This document shows positions 35,814 through 42,871 of a stretch of 42,871 bases of DNA, piece after piece. The notes beneath the pieces were generated by a model that worked only from the letters and a program-made list of their open reading frames with translations, had not been told where the DNA came from and made no database searches. Source of the DNA: JBFWYO01 sp050186335 (GTDB lineage Bacteria > Pseudomonadota > Alphaproteobacteria > Bin65); contig JBFWYO010000036.1 in the NCBI GenBank assembly GCA_050186335.1, positions 1-42,871 on the forward strand, given 5' to 3'. Made by a program: the position numbers and the translations under genes. The stretch's first letter is position 1; each line of letters starts with the position of its first letter.

Positions 35814-37076
35814 TCAGGCGGCCTTAAGGCGGCCGGTCATCGCATCGTACGACTCCAGCGCGCCGGTCGGACCGAGCGACGCCAGCGTCAGCGGGCCGTT
35901 CAGGATGCGCGCAGCGACCCGCTTGATCGCGGCAGAATCGACCTGGCCCAATCGGTCGTTGATTTCGGCAACGCTCAGCACGCGGCCGTAGACTAGAATC
36001 TGCTGCGCCAATTGCTCGACGCGCGAGCCAGTCGCCTCCATGGACATCAGCAGGCCGGCCTTCATCTGCGCACGGGCGCGGGCCAGTTCGCCGTCCTCGA
36101 TCCTGTCCGCCAATGCGTGTGCCTGTTCGAAGACGACCGGGACAAGCTCGCGCACCTGCTCGGCGCCGGTGCCGCAATAGATGCCGAACAGGCCGCTATC
36201 CAGGTAGGCGGCGCTGAATGAGTATATCGAATAGACCAAGCCCCGCTTCTCGCGCACTTCTTGGAACAGCCGCGAGGACATGCCGCCGCCGAGCATGGTG
36301 GAAAACAGCGCTGCGGCGTAATAATCCGGGTCGCCGAGCTTGACGCCGGGGAAGCCGAACGCGAGATGCGCCTGCTCTAGATCGGCGTCGTCGCGGAACT
36401 CGCCGCCGGCATAGCTGGCCGGCGCGAACCCGACCGGCGGTTGGCGCGACGCCTCGCCGAATGCCGCTTCGCCCAGTTCGACGAGCCGGTCGTGATCGAC
36501 GTTGCCGGCCGCGGCCAGTACCATGGCACCGGCGTGATACGCGCCGCGCATATAGTCGACGATGCTCTCGCGCTTCATGCCGGCGATGATTTCGGCGGTG
36601 CCCAGGACCGGCCGGCCGAGCGGCTGATCGGGGAACGCGGTGGCCTGGAAATGGTCGAAGATGATGTCGTCGGGCGTATCCGCGACCTGGCCGATCTCCT
36701 GCAGGATGACGTCGCGCTCGCGCGCGAATTCGGCGGGATCGAAGCTGGAATGCAGCAGGATGTCGGCGACGATGTCGAGCGCCAGCGGCACGTCCTCCTT
36801 CAGCACTTTGGCGTAATAGGCGGTGTTCTCGCGCGAGGTATAGGCGTTCAGATGCCCGCCGACCGCCTCGATCTGCTCGGCGATCTGGCGCGCGCTGCGG
36901 CGTTCGGTGCCCTTGAACGCCATGTGTTCGAGGAAATGCGAGGCGCCGTTGATGGAAGGCGCCTCGTGCCGCGTGCCGACGCCGACCCAGACCCCGAGCG
37001 AGGCGGTTTCGACGTGCGGCATATGTTCGCTGACCACGCGCATGCCGTTGGCGAGGGTCGATTGACGCACGGTCAT
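35814..37076 (-). CDS. M16 zinc peptidase (mitochondrial-processing-like)
   Basis: The 420-residue protein has the inverted zinc motif H47-F-L-E50-H51 and the later glutamate in VILQEIGQVADTPDD. The glycine-rich loop MLGGGMSSRLFQE and substrate-binding FGEASRQPP also match the alphaproteobacterial M16 peptidases that resemble mitochondrial processing peptidase. No signal peptide; it is expected in the cytoplasm. Start ATG at 37076 overlaps the thrC stop in ATGA, a thrC-M16 pairing common in this class. Confidence 0.93.
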   Translation of the reverse strand: MTVRQSTLANGMRVVSEHMPHVETASLGVWVGVGTRHEAPSINGASHFLEHMAFKGTERRSARQIAEQIEAVGGHLNAYTSRENTAYYAKVLKEDVPLALDIVADILLHSSFDPAEFARERDVILQEIGQVADTPDDIIFDHFQATAFPDQPLGRPVLGTAEIIAGMKRESIVDYMRGAYHAGAMVLAAAGNVDHDRLVELGEAAFGEASRQPPVGFAPASYAGGEFRDDADLEQAHLAFGFPGVKLGDPDYYAAALFSTMLGGGMSSRLFQEVREKRGLVYSIYSFSAAYLDSGLFGIYCGTGAEQVRELVPVVFEQAHALADRIEDGELARARAQMKAGLLMSMEATGSRVEQLAQQILVYGRVLSVAEINDRLGQVDSAAIKRVAARILNGPLTLASLGPTGALESYDAMTGRLKAA

Positions 37077-38482
37077 CGCAACGCATCCTTGATAAACGCT
37101 TTGAGCGCCGCGGCATCGTTCGGCAACGCGGCGCAACGCTCGGGCCGTTGATATAGGTCGGCCAGCGCCGCCGGCAATGGCGGGCGGATGCCCGTGGCGC
37201 GTTCGACCGCGTCGGGGAACTTGGCCGGGTGCGCCGTTGCCAGCGCGACCAGGGGCAATGCCGGATCTTTCCTGCGCGCACGCCCGGCTTCGATGCCGAC
37301 GATGCTGTGCGGGTCGACCAGCATGGCGGTCTCATCGTACAGGCGCTTGATCGCCGCCAATGTCGCGGCGTCGTCCAACCGGTAGCCGGCGAATAGTTCC
37401 AGTGCGCGCTTCCAGCGCTCGCGTTCGGGCCTGAGTTCGCCGCTGGCGCGGAACTCGGTCAGCAAGCCGGCGGTCGCCTGGGCGTCGCGATCGTACAGAT
37501 CGAACAGCAGCCGTTCGAAATTGCTGCTGATTTGGATATCCATCGACGGGCTGAGGCTGGGCTCGACCGGGCGCATGGCCATGACGCCGGTGGCCAGAAA
37601 GCGCGTCAGAATATCGTTGCGGTTGGAGCCGACGATCAGTTGCGCCACCGGCAGGCCGATGGCACGCGCCGCATAGCCGGCATACACGTTGCCGAAATTG
37701 CCGGTCGGCACGGCGAACGCGATCGCGCGCGCGGGTGCGCCCAGCTTAAGTCCGGCCCAGACGTAATAGACGATCTGCGCGACGATGCGCGCCCAGTTGA
37801 TCGAATTGACGGCGGAAAGGTTCAGCGCGTCGCGCAACGGCGCGTCGTTGAACAGCGCCTTCACCAGATCCTGGCAATCGTCGAACGTGCCTTCGACGGC
37901 GATATTGTGGACGTTCTTCGAGAGCACGGTCGTCATCTGGCGCCGCTGGACCTCGGAGACGCGGCCTTTCGGATGCAGGATGAAAATATCCATGGCGGCG
38001 CGGTCGCGGCAGGCGGCGATCGCAGCCGAGCCGGTATCGCCCGACGTGGCGCCGACGATCGTGATGCGCTGGCCGCGCTTGGCGAGCACGTGATCGAACA
38101 TCCGACCGACTAGTTGCAGCGCGAAATCCTTGAACGCCAAGGTAGGCCCGTGAAACAGCTCAAGCAGATGCTCGTTCGGCCGGCCCAGCGAAACCAACGG
38201 CGCCACGTCCTTGTGATCGAAGCCGCGATACGCGTCGTGCACGAGGCCGGCGAGCTCCGGCTCGGTCAGCGCGCTGCCGACGAACGGCTGCAATATGCGC
38301 ACCGCGAGATCGGCGTAGGACAGTTTCGCCAGCGCCGCCCAGTCGGTATCGGCGATGCGCGGCCAGCGATCGGGCACGTAAAGCCCGCCGTCGCGCGCAA
38401 GGCCGGCCAGCAGCACGTCCTCGAAGCCGAGCACGGGTGCCGAACCGCGGGTGCTGATATAGCGGATATCGTTGGGGATCAC
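37073..38482 (-). CDS. thrC: threonine synthase
   Basis: The 469-residue PLP enzyme turns phosphohomoserine into threonine. K118 in GPTLAFKDFA is the cofactor lysine, and ISTRGSAPVLGFEDVLLAGL, VGATSGDTGSAAI (residues near 140-155) and NFGNVYAGY are typical of the fold. It is separated from the kinase ThrB (25237) in this window. It is read with the M16 gene and lies 39 bases downstream of the M32 gene. Confidence 0.97.
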   Translation of the reverse strand: MIPNDIRYISTRGSAPVLGFEDVLLAGLARDGGLYVPDRWPRIADTDWAALAKLSYADLAVRILQPFVGSALTEPELAGLVHDAYRGFDHKDVAPLVSLGRPNEHLLELFHGPTLAFKDFALQLVGRMFDHVLAKRGQRITIVGATSGDTGSAAIAACRDRAAMDIFILHPKGRVSEVQRRQMTTVLSKNVHNIAVEGTFDDCQDLVKALFNDAPLRDALNLSAVNSINWARIVAQIVYYVWAGLKLGAPARAIAFAVPTGNFGNVYAGYAARAIGLPVAQLIVGSNRNDILTRFLATGVMAMRPVEPSLSPSMDIQISSNFERLLFDLYDRDAQATAGLLTEFRASGELRPERERWKRALELFAGYRLDDAATLAAIKRLYDETAMLVDPHSIVGIEAGRARRKDPALPLVALATAHPAKFPDAVERATGIRPPLPAALADLYQRPERCAALPNDAAALKAFIKDALR

Positions 38483-38521
38483 GGGCGGGGTACGGGACCG
38501 ATTGAGGTTGCGGGCGCCAGT

Positions 38522-40015
38522 CTACGACAGATAGCGCGCCTTGAGATGCGCCTTGAAAATGGCCGGATCGAGCGGCTTGCCGGTGGCGGCGGTGAGCAGA
38601 TCCCGCGTCGACAGATAGCATGCCTGGCCGTGGACGTTTTCGGCCAGCCAGTCGACCAGGGGCTTGAAGTCGCCGCGCGCGATCTTCGTCGGCAGGTCTT
38701 GCGTCTCCCGCTTGGCCGCGTCGAACAATTGCGCGGCGGCCATGGCGCCCAGCGTGTAGGTCGGGAAATAGCCGAACGCGCCATCGTACCAATGAATATC
38801 CTGCAGACAGCCCAACCGGTCGTCCGGCGGCACGATGCCGAGCAACTGCTTGAGCCCGTCGTTCCACGCCCCCGGCAGATCGCGCAGGGCCAGATCGCCG
38901 GCGATCAGCGCGCGCTCAAGCCGATAGCGCAGGATGACATGCGCCGGGTACGTCACTTCGTCGGCGTCGGTGCGGATAAAGCTGCGCGCGACTTGAGTGT
39001 ACAGGCGGAACAGGTTTTCCGGCTGCCACGCCGCATCCCCGACTTGGCCGTCGAACGCATCGCGCATCAGGGGGGCGGCGAACGAAAGAAATTCGCGCGA
39101 ACGCGAGGCCTGCATTTCCATCAGCAGGGACTGGCTTTCGTGGATCACCATGCCGCGCGAAGCGCCGACTGGCTGGTGACGCCAGGCTTTCGGCAAATGC
39201 TGCTCGTACAGCGCGTGGCCGGTTTCGTGAATCGTGCCCATCAGCGAGACGGTGAAATCCGCCTCGTTGTAGCGCGTGGTGATGCGCAGATCGTCCGACG
39301 CGCCGCCCGAGAACGGATGCAGGCTGACATCGAGTCGCCCGTGGTGGAAGTCGAACCCGAGAATTTGCATGATGCGCAGGCCGAGTTCGCGCTGGCGCTC
39401 GACCGTGAACGGCCCTTGCGGTTTGACGACGGCGGGCTCGCGCGCCTGCTGCGCCAGCACGTCGTCGAGAAAATCGGGCAGGAAATCCGCGTAATCGGCG
39501 AACACCGGATCGATGTGCGCGGCGCGGCCTTCGGGCTCGAACTGGTCGAGCAATGCGTCGTAGACCGACGTGCCGAACTTCGCCGCCTTGGCCTTGCCGG
39601 CCTCGATCGTCAGACGCAGCACTTCGTCCAGATGCGGCAGGACCATGGCGAAATCCGCCTTCGGCCGAGCCTCGCGCCAGACCATCTCGCACGCCGAGCA
39701 GGCGCGCGATTTGGCTTCGACCAGCGCCGCATCGACGGCGGTCGCGTGAATCCAGTCGCGGCGCATCTCGCGCAGATTCGCTCGCTCCCAGTCGCCGAGC
39801 GGTTCGCCCACGGCGGCCGCGATCAGGTCGCCGACCGCGGGATCGGTGATCAGCTCGTGACAAATCACATCGAGCGTTGCGATCTGTTCGGCGCGGCTTT
39901 CGGCGCCGCCGGCCGGCATGATGACCGAACGATCCCAATGCAGAATGCCCTGCGCGTCGCGCACGCGCGCGAGGCGCGCAAAACGGCGTTCGAGCTGCTT
40001 GTAGGCGGCGTTCAT
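38522..40015 (-). CDS. M32 carboxypeptidase (Taq type)
   Basis: The 497-residue zinc carboxypeptidase removes C-terminal residues from peptides. It has H263-E264-x-x-H267 (GTIHETGHALYEQ) and the M32 pattern DVSLHPFSGG, ESQSLLME, DEVTYPAHVILRY and IHWYDGAFGYFPTYTLG in part. Length is normal for the family. The start ATG at 40015 overlaps the SURF1 stop; upstream open frame is not used. It sits between SURF1 and thrC. Confidence 0.93.
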   Translation of the reverse strand: MNAAYKQLERRFARLARVRDAQGILHWDRSVIMPAGGAESRAEQIATLDVICHELITDPAVGDLIAAAVGEPLGDWERANLREMRRDWIHATAVDAALVEAKSRACSACEMVWREARPKADFAMVLPHLDEVLRLTIEAGKAKAAKFGTSVYDALLDQFEPEGRAAHIDPVFADYADFLPDFLDDVLAQQAREPAVVKPQGPFTVERQRELGLRIMQILGFDFHHGRLDVSLHPFSGGASDDLRITTRYNEADFTVSLMGTIHETGHALYEQHLPKAWRHQPVGASRGMVIHESQSLLMEMQASRSREFLSFAAPLMRDAFDGQVGDAAWQPENLFRLYTQVARSFIRTDADEVTYPAHVILRYRLERALIAGDLALRDLPGAWNDGLKQLLGIVPPDDRLGCLQDIHWYDGAFGYFPTYTLGAMAAAQLFDAAKRETQDLPTKIARGDFKPLVDWLAENVHGQACYLSTRDLLTAATGKPLDPAIFKAHLKARYLS

Positions 40016-40734
40016 GCACCGGTGCCCGGCTTCGACGGCGCGCCTGGGCGACGCCGATGATAGAGCAGATAGATGACCGTGCCGATGACAGCGAAGGCGT
40101 ACCAGGTCAGCGCGTACTGCAGATGGTCGTTCGGCAGTTCGAGGCGCGCCTGGCCATTGATCGGCAAGCCGCCCGGCACGTCGGTCGCCGCCTGCTCGAG
40201 GAAAAACGGCTTTATCGCGGGCAGGCCCATATCGCGGCCGAGCGCGGCGAGATCGACCCACAGCCACATGCCGGTCGACGGTTTGTTCTCGGGCGCGAGC
40301 CAGCCCGGCTTCTGGCTATGGCGCAGGTGGCCGATCACTTCGACCGGGCCGTCGATCTGGCCCTGGGCGCGGCTCGCCGGGTCCTTCTTCGCCATCGGCA
40401 CCCAGCCGCGATTGACCAGCACATGGCCGCCGTCGTCGAGCCGCAAGGGCGTCAGCACATGGTACCCGGTGTTGCCGCGCAGCGAGCGTGCCGCCAGGTA
40501 GCGTTCCTTGTCGTGCAGAAACACGCCCTTCGCGCGCACCCGCCGGTATTCGAACGCATCGGGATTGGCAATGTCGCCGATGTCGGCAATGGGTGCCGCC
40601 GCGCGCTGGGTGCGCGCGGCGATGACCGCCTCTTTCCAGCCCATGCGCTGCACCTGCCAGGTGCCGAGCACCAAGCACAAGACCACGGCCGGGACCGTGA
40701 TCAGGGTCGGCCATAATTGCGGGCGAAAGCGCAT
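40012..40734 (-). CDS. SURF1 family cytochrome oxidase assembly protein
   Basis: The 240-residue inner-membrane protein has helices at about 9-26 and 205-226 with a periplasmic middle domain. It shows FLCLGTWQVQRMGWKE-like start (CLVLGTWQVQRMGWK), NRGWVP and a P-rich tail. SURF1 helps insert haem a into the aa3-type oxidase. The start at 40734 shares a base with the DUF983 stop, supporting one transcript with the cox genes. Confidence 0.94.
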   Translation of the reverse strand: MRFRPQLWPTLITVPAVVLCLVLGTWQVQRMGWKEAVIAARTQRAAAPIADIGDIANPDAFEYRRVRAKGVFLHDKERYLAARSLRGNTGYHVLTPLRLDDGGHVLVNRGWVPMAKKDPASRAQGQIDGPVEVIGHLRHSQKPGWLAPENKPSTGMWLWVDLAALGRDMGLPAIKPFFLEQAATDVPGGLPINGQARLELPNDHLQYALTWYAFAVIGTVIYLLYHRRRPGAPSKPGTGA

Positions 40735-41141
40735 CAAGGTTTCGAGTTTCCGTCGCTGTCGGAGCGGTCGCCTTGGCCGAAATCGTCGACCTTGCGATGC
40801 TTGAACTGTAGCGCGATCAAAGTGGCCTTGAACGGGCGCAACATCAAGAGCCCGACCACGACGGTGAACGTCATGACCACCGCAAGCGTGACCCACAGGG
40901 CCGGCTCGAATCGGACTTCGACCCAGATGCCCAGGCCCACGGAAAAAAAGCCCAAGATCAGGATGATGAAGACGGCCGGCCCGTCGCCGCTGTCCTGCCC
41001 CGCCAGATCGAGATCGCACACGGTGCAGCGCGGCGCCACCTTGAGAAAGCCGCCGAACAACTTGCCCCTGCCGCAACGGGGGCAGCGGCACAGCAGGCCG
41101 GCGGCGAACCATGAGGGTGACGGACCCGTGAATTTATTCAC
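40734..41141 (-). CDS. DUF983 membrane protein of the cox operon
   Basis: The 135-residue protein has an N-terminal zinc-ribbon-like cysteine set (C18, C20, C23, C39, C42), then two membrane helices at about 56-75 and 80-100. Genes of this family sit between ctaE and SURF1 in alphaproteobacterial cox operons, as here. A role in oxidase assembly is suggested by this position but is not known. Confidence 0.9.
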   Translation of the reverse strand: MNKFTGPSPSWFAAGLLCRCPRCGRGKLFGGFLKVAPRCTVCDLDLAGQDSGDGPAVFIILILGFFSVGLGIWVEVRFEPALWVTLAVVMTFTVVVGLLMLRPFKATLIALQFKHRKVDDFGQGDRSDSDGNSKP

Positions 41142-41175
41142 GGGTTCGCCCGCCTAAGCTCGGCCGGCCGGCGCC

Positions 41176-42078
41176 TCAATGGCTGGGAGCCGATCCCGCG
41201 CCCCACAGATAGATCGCGAAGAACAGGAACAGCCACACCACGTCGACGAAGTGCCAGTACCACGCCGCGGCTTCGAAGCCGAAATGGTGCGTCGGCGTGA
41301 AATGGCCCTTTATCGTCCGCGCCAGGCAGACGATCAGGAAGATCGTGCCGATGATGACGTGGAAACCGTGGAAGCCGGTGGCCATGAAGAAGGTCGACGA
41401 ATAGATGCCGCCCTTGACGAGCTCGCCGGTGTCGCCGAAGCCGGCGCGGAACGGGAACGGCGCATGCAGATATTCGACCGCCTGCAGCGCGGTGAAGCAC
41501 AGGCCGAGGATAACGGTGATCGCCAGGCCGCGGATCGTATCGCGCCGGTTGCCTTCGCGCAGCGCATGGTGCGCCCAGGTGACCGTCACGCCCGACATGA
41601 GCAGGATCAGCGTATTGAGGAACGGCAGGTCCCAGGCATCGAACACGGCCATGTTCTTGGGCGGCCAGATGCCAGCATTGACCTTCTCGCGCATGAATTG
41701 CTGCGCCATCTCCTCGGTGCCGACCTTCAGCTGATGGCCGCCATCGGCGAACAGGCTGGCGTCAAAGAACGCCCAGAAGAACGCCGCGAAGAACATCACC
41801 TCGGAGGCGATGAACATCGCCATGCCGTAACGGTGATGCAACTGGACGACCGGCGTGTGATGGCCTTCGTGTTCGGCCTCGCGCACGACGTCTTTCCACC
41901 AGCGATACATGGTGTACATGACGCCGATCCCGCCAAGGATCAGCGCATAGGTGCCGGCGGCGTAATTGTGCATGGCAAGCACGGCGCCGCCGAACAGGAA
42001 CAGCGCGGACAGGGCGCCCACCGCCGGCCACGGGCTTGGATCGACGAGATGGTACGGATGCTTATTCTGGGCGCTCAT
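41176..42078 (-). CDS. ctaE: cytochrome c oxidase subunit III
   Basis: The 300-residue membrane protein is subunit III of the aa3-type oxidase. It shows seven predicted helices, the conserved E93 in FIASEVMFFAAFFWAF, WPPK, LNTLILLMSGVTVTWAHHAL in part and the C-terminal WHFVDVVWLFLF. It stabilises proton pumping in subunit I. It follows ctaG, and DUF983 and SURF1 come next. Confidence 0.97.
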   Translation of the reverse strand: MSAQNKHPYHLVDPSPWPAVGALSALFLFGGAVLAMHNYAAGTYALILGGIGVMYTMYRWWKDVVREAEHEGHHTPVVQLHHRYGMAMFIASEVMFFAAFFWAFFDASLFADGGHQLKVGTEEMAQQFMREKVNAGIWPPKNMAVFDAWDLPFLNTLILLMSGVTVTWAHHALREGNRRDTIRGLAITVILGLCFTALQAVEYLHAPFPFRAGFGDTGELVKGGIYSSTFFMATGFHGFHVIIGTIFLIVCLARTIKGHFTPTHHFGFEAAAWYWHFVDVVWLFLFFAIYLWGAGSAPSH

Positions 42079-42112
42079 GGTCTGACGACTCCCCGACGCT
42101 TCACGAGTGGGC

Positions 42113-42706
42113 TCAATTCGGCTTCGATTTCGGCTCGGACTTCGCCTTGGGCTGGACCAATTCGGCCTGGCTCTTGGCGCTCCGATAGAAAGTGTAGGAC
42201 AGCACGATCGAGTTCACGCCGTCCATGTTGCGGTCTTTAAGGATCGACGGGTCGACGTAGAACGTGACCGGCATTTCGACGCGCTGGCCCGGCTCGAGGC
42301 GTTGCTCCTCGAAGCAGAAGCAGGCGACCTTGACGAAAAACGGTCCGACTTGGTGCGGTACGACGTTGAAAGTGGCGGTGCCGACGATCGGATCCTTGGA
42401 TTTGTTCTCGACGACGTAGAAAATCAGCTTCTCTTCGCCGGGCTTGACCGCGACTTCGTTCAACTCCGGCTGAAACGCCCAGGGCAGGTCGGGATGCACG
42501 TCGGCGATGAAGCGGACGGTAAAATTCCGCGCCGTGGCGACCGCCCCGGGCGCGGTAGCCGCGCGCTGCGTGGTGCCGCCGATGCCAGTCCATTCGCACA
42601 GCAGCGTATAGACCGTCGACGACCAATAGGTCAGCCCGCCCATCGCCCCGAGAACAACGAGCAGCGCCGCGGCCGTTTTGCGGTTCTTGGTGCCGACGGA
42701 AGCCAT
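42113..42706 (-). CDS. ctaG: cytochrome c oxidase assembly protein CtaG (Cox11)
   Basis: The protein (197 residues from the ATG at 42706, or 198 from the GTG at 42709) has one N-terminal membrane helix and a periplasmic beta domain with copper ligands C129 and C131 (VACFCFEEQ) and another cysteine, C37. It delivers copper to the CuB site of oxidase subunit I. The ATG is preferred; the coxF stop overlaps it. Confidence 0.96.
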   Translation of the reverse strand: MASVGTKNRKTAAALLVVLGAMGGLTYWSSTVYTLLCEWTGIGGTTQRAATAPGAVATARNFTVRFIADVHPDLPWAFQPELNEVAVKPGEEKLIFYVVENKSKDPIVGTATFNVVPHQVGPFFVKVACFCFEEQRLEPGQRVEMPVTFYVDPSILKDRNMDGVNSIVLSYTFYRSAKSQAELVQPKAKSEPKSKPN

Positions 42707-42840
42707 CACAGTTGCGAACCTATACGAACCATCGTAAGCACGTAAAACAGCTCCACCGTGCCGAGTAGCACCGCGAGCAGCGCAAGAGTGCGACCGCGGC
42801 GGCGTTTTTCCTGATCGGTCATCTGCCTGCGCGCCGCCAT
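42706..42840 (-). CDS. CoxF-like small membrane protein of the cox operon
   Basis: A 44-residue frame runs from the ATG at 42840 to a TGA at 42706. It starts MAARRQMTDQEKRRRGRT and has one helix (LALLAVLLGTVELFYVLTMV), the plan of the tiny CoxF proteins found between ctaB and ctaG in Alphaproteobacteria. The stop overlaps the ctaG start and its start overlaps the stop of the gene before it, consistent with a translated gene. The role is unclear. Confidence 0.8.
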   Translation of the reverse strand: MAARRQMTDQEKRRRGRTLALLAVLLGTVELFYVLTMVRIGSQL

Positions 42841-42871
42841 CACAGCCACCCGGCCTGCGCCGTATCGGCGG
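42840..42871 (-). CDS. C-terminal end of an upstream gene, probably ctaB
   Basis: Nine codons (ADTAQAGWL) and a TGA that shares a base with the coxF start lie at the right edge. By the usual gene order, this would be the end of ctaB (haem O synthase), but the sequence visible is too short to prove it. Confidence 0.4.
   Translation of the reverse strand, partial: ADTAQAGWL

Noticed and set aside
38114..40060. 648-codon open frame on the plus strand across thrC and the M32 gene
   Set aside because: It is the mirror of two well-supported minus-strand genes in a GC-rich region, with no recognisable motif.

Overview
The window looks like the chromosome of a GC-rich alphaproteobacterium. The gene content and order are typical of that class: a cytochrome c oxidase assembly run (ctaB-coxF-ctaG-ctaE-DUF983-SURF1), thrC next to an M16 peptidase, ispH-thrB-rnhA-peroxiredoxin, and a MetH split into two genes downstream of an ArsR-methyltransferase regulator. 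The order or genus cannot be fixed from the sequence alone.

Layout. 1-874: the 5' part of a MetE/UROD-like gene running off the left edge. 1387-5373: a tight signalling operon of a stand-alone receiver, an EAL c-di-GMP phosphodiesterase and a CHASE-PAS hybrid histidine kinase. 5414-13582: an integrative element of about 8.2 kb in the 3' part of tRNA-Arg(CCT). It is bounded by 45-bp identical direct repeats, with a tyrosine integrase just inside the left end and a matching 21-bp doublet repeat inside both ends. The element carries AT-rich genes for exported proteins of unknown function (7123-8685 and 11406-12336), an AlpA-like HTH protein, and a tightly overlapping set of small DNA-binding or replication-type genes (9990-11218). 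13701-19647: a small conserved gene, then a methionine/SAM-cycle operon (ArsR-methyltransferase, metF, metH split in two) behind a perfect 22-bp palindrome. 19863-26685: a di-haem cytochrome, proline iminopeptidase, a nuclease-fold protein, a lipoprotein, a CDGSH protein, then ispH-thrB-rnhA. 26774-29528: peroxiredoxin and a DsbD/ScsB-type reductase on the minus strand. 29734-30309: YqgE.

30423-35114 is the most unusual chromosomal region. It is one minus-strand operon in which a Tat-exported molybdenum hydroxylase (2Fe-2S subunit plus molybdopterin subunit, isoquinoline 1-oxidoreductase-like) is followed by soxX, soxY, soxZ and soxA. No soxB or soxCD is present in the window, and the SoxY C-terminus departs from the usual GGCGG. 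A periplasmic pathway passing a substrate on the SoxYZ carrier, or one using SoxAX as electron acceptor, is plausible but unproven.

35388-42871 holds a small membrane protein, M16 peptidase, thrC, M32 carboxypeptidase, SURF1, DUF983, ctaE, ctaG, coxF and the last codons of an upstream gene, probably ctaB. Most of these minus-strand genes overlap by 1-4 bases, so much of the run is probably read together.
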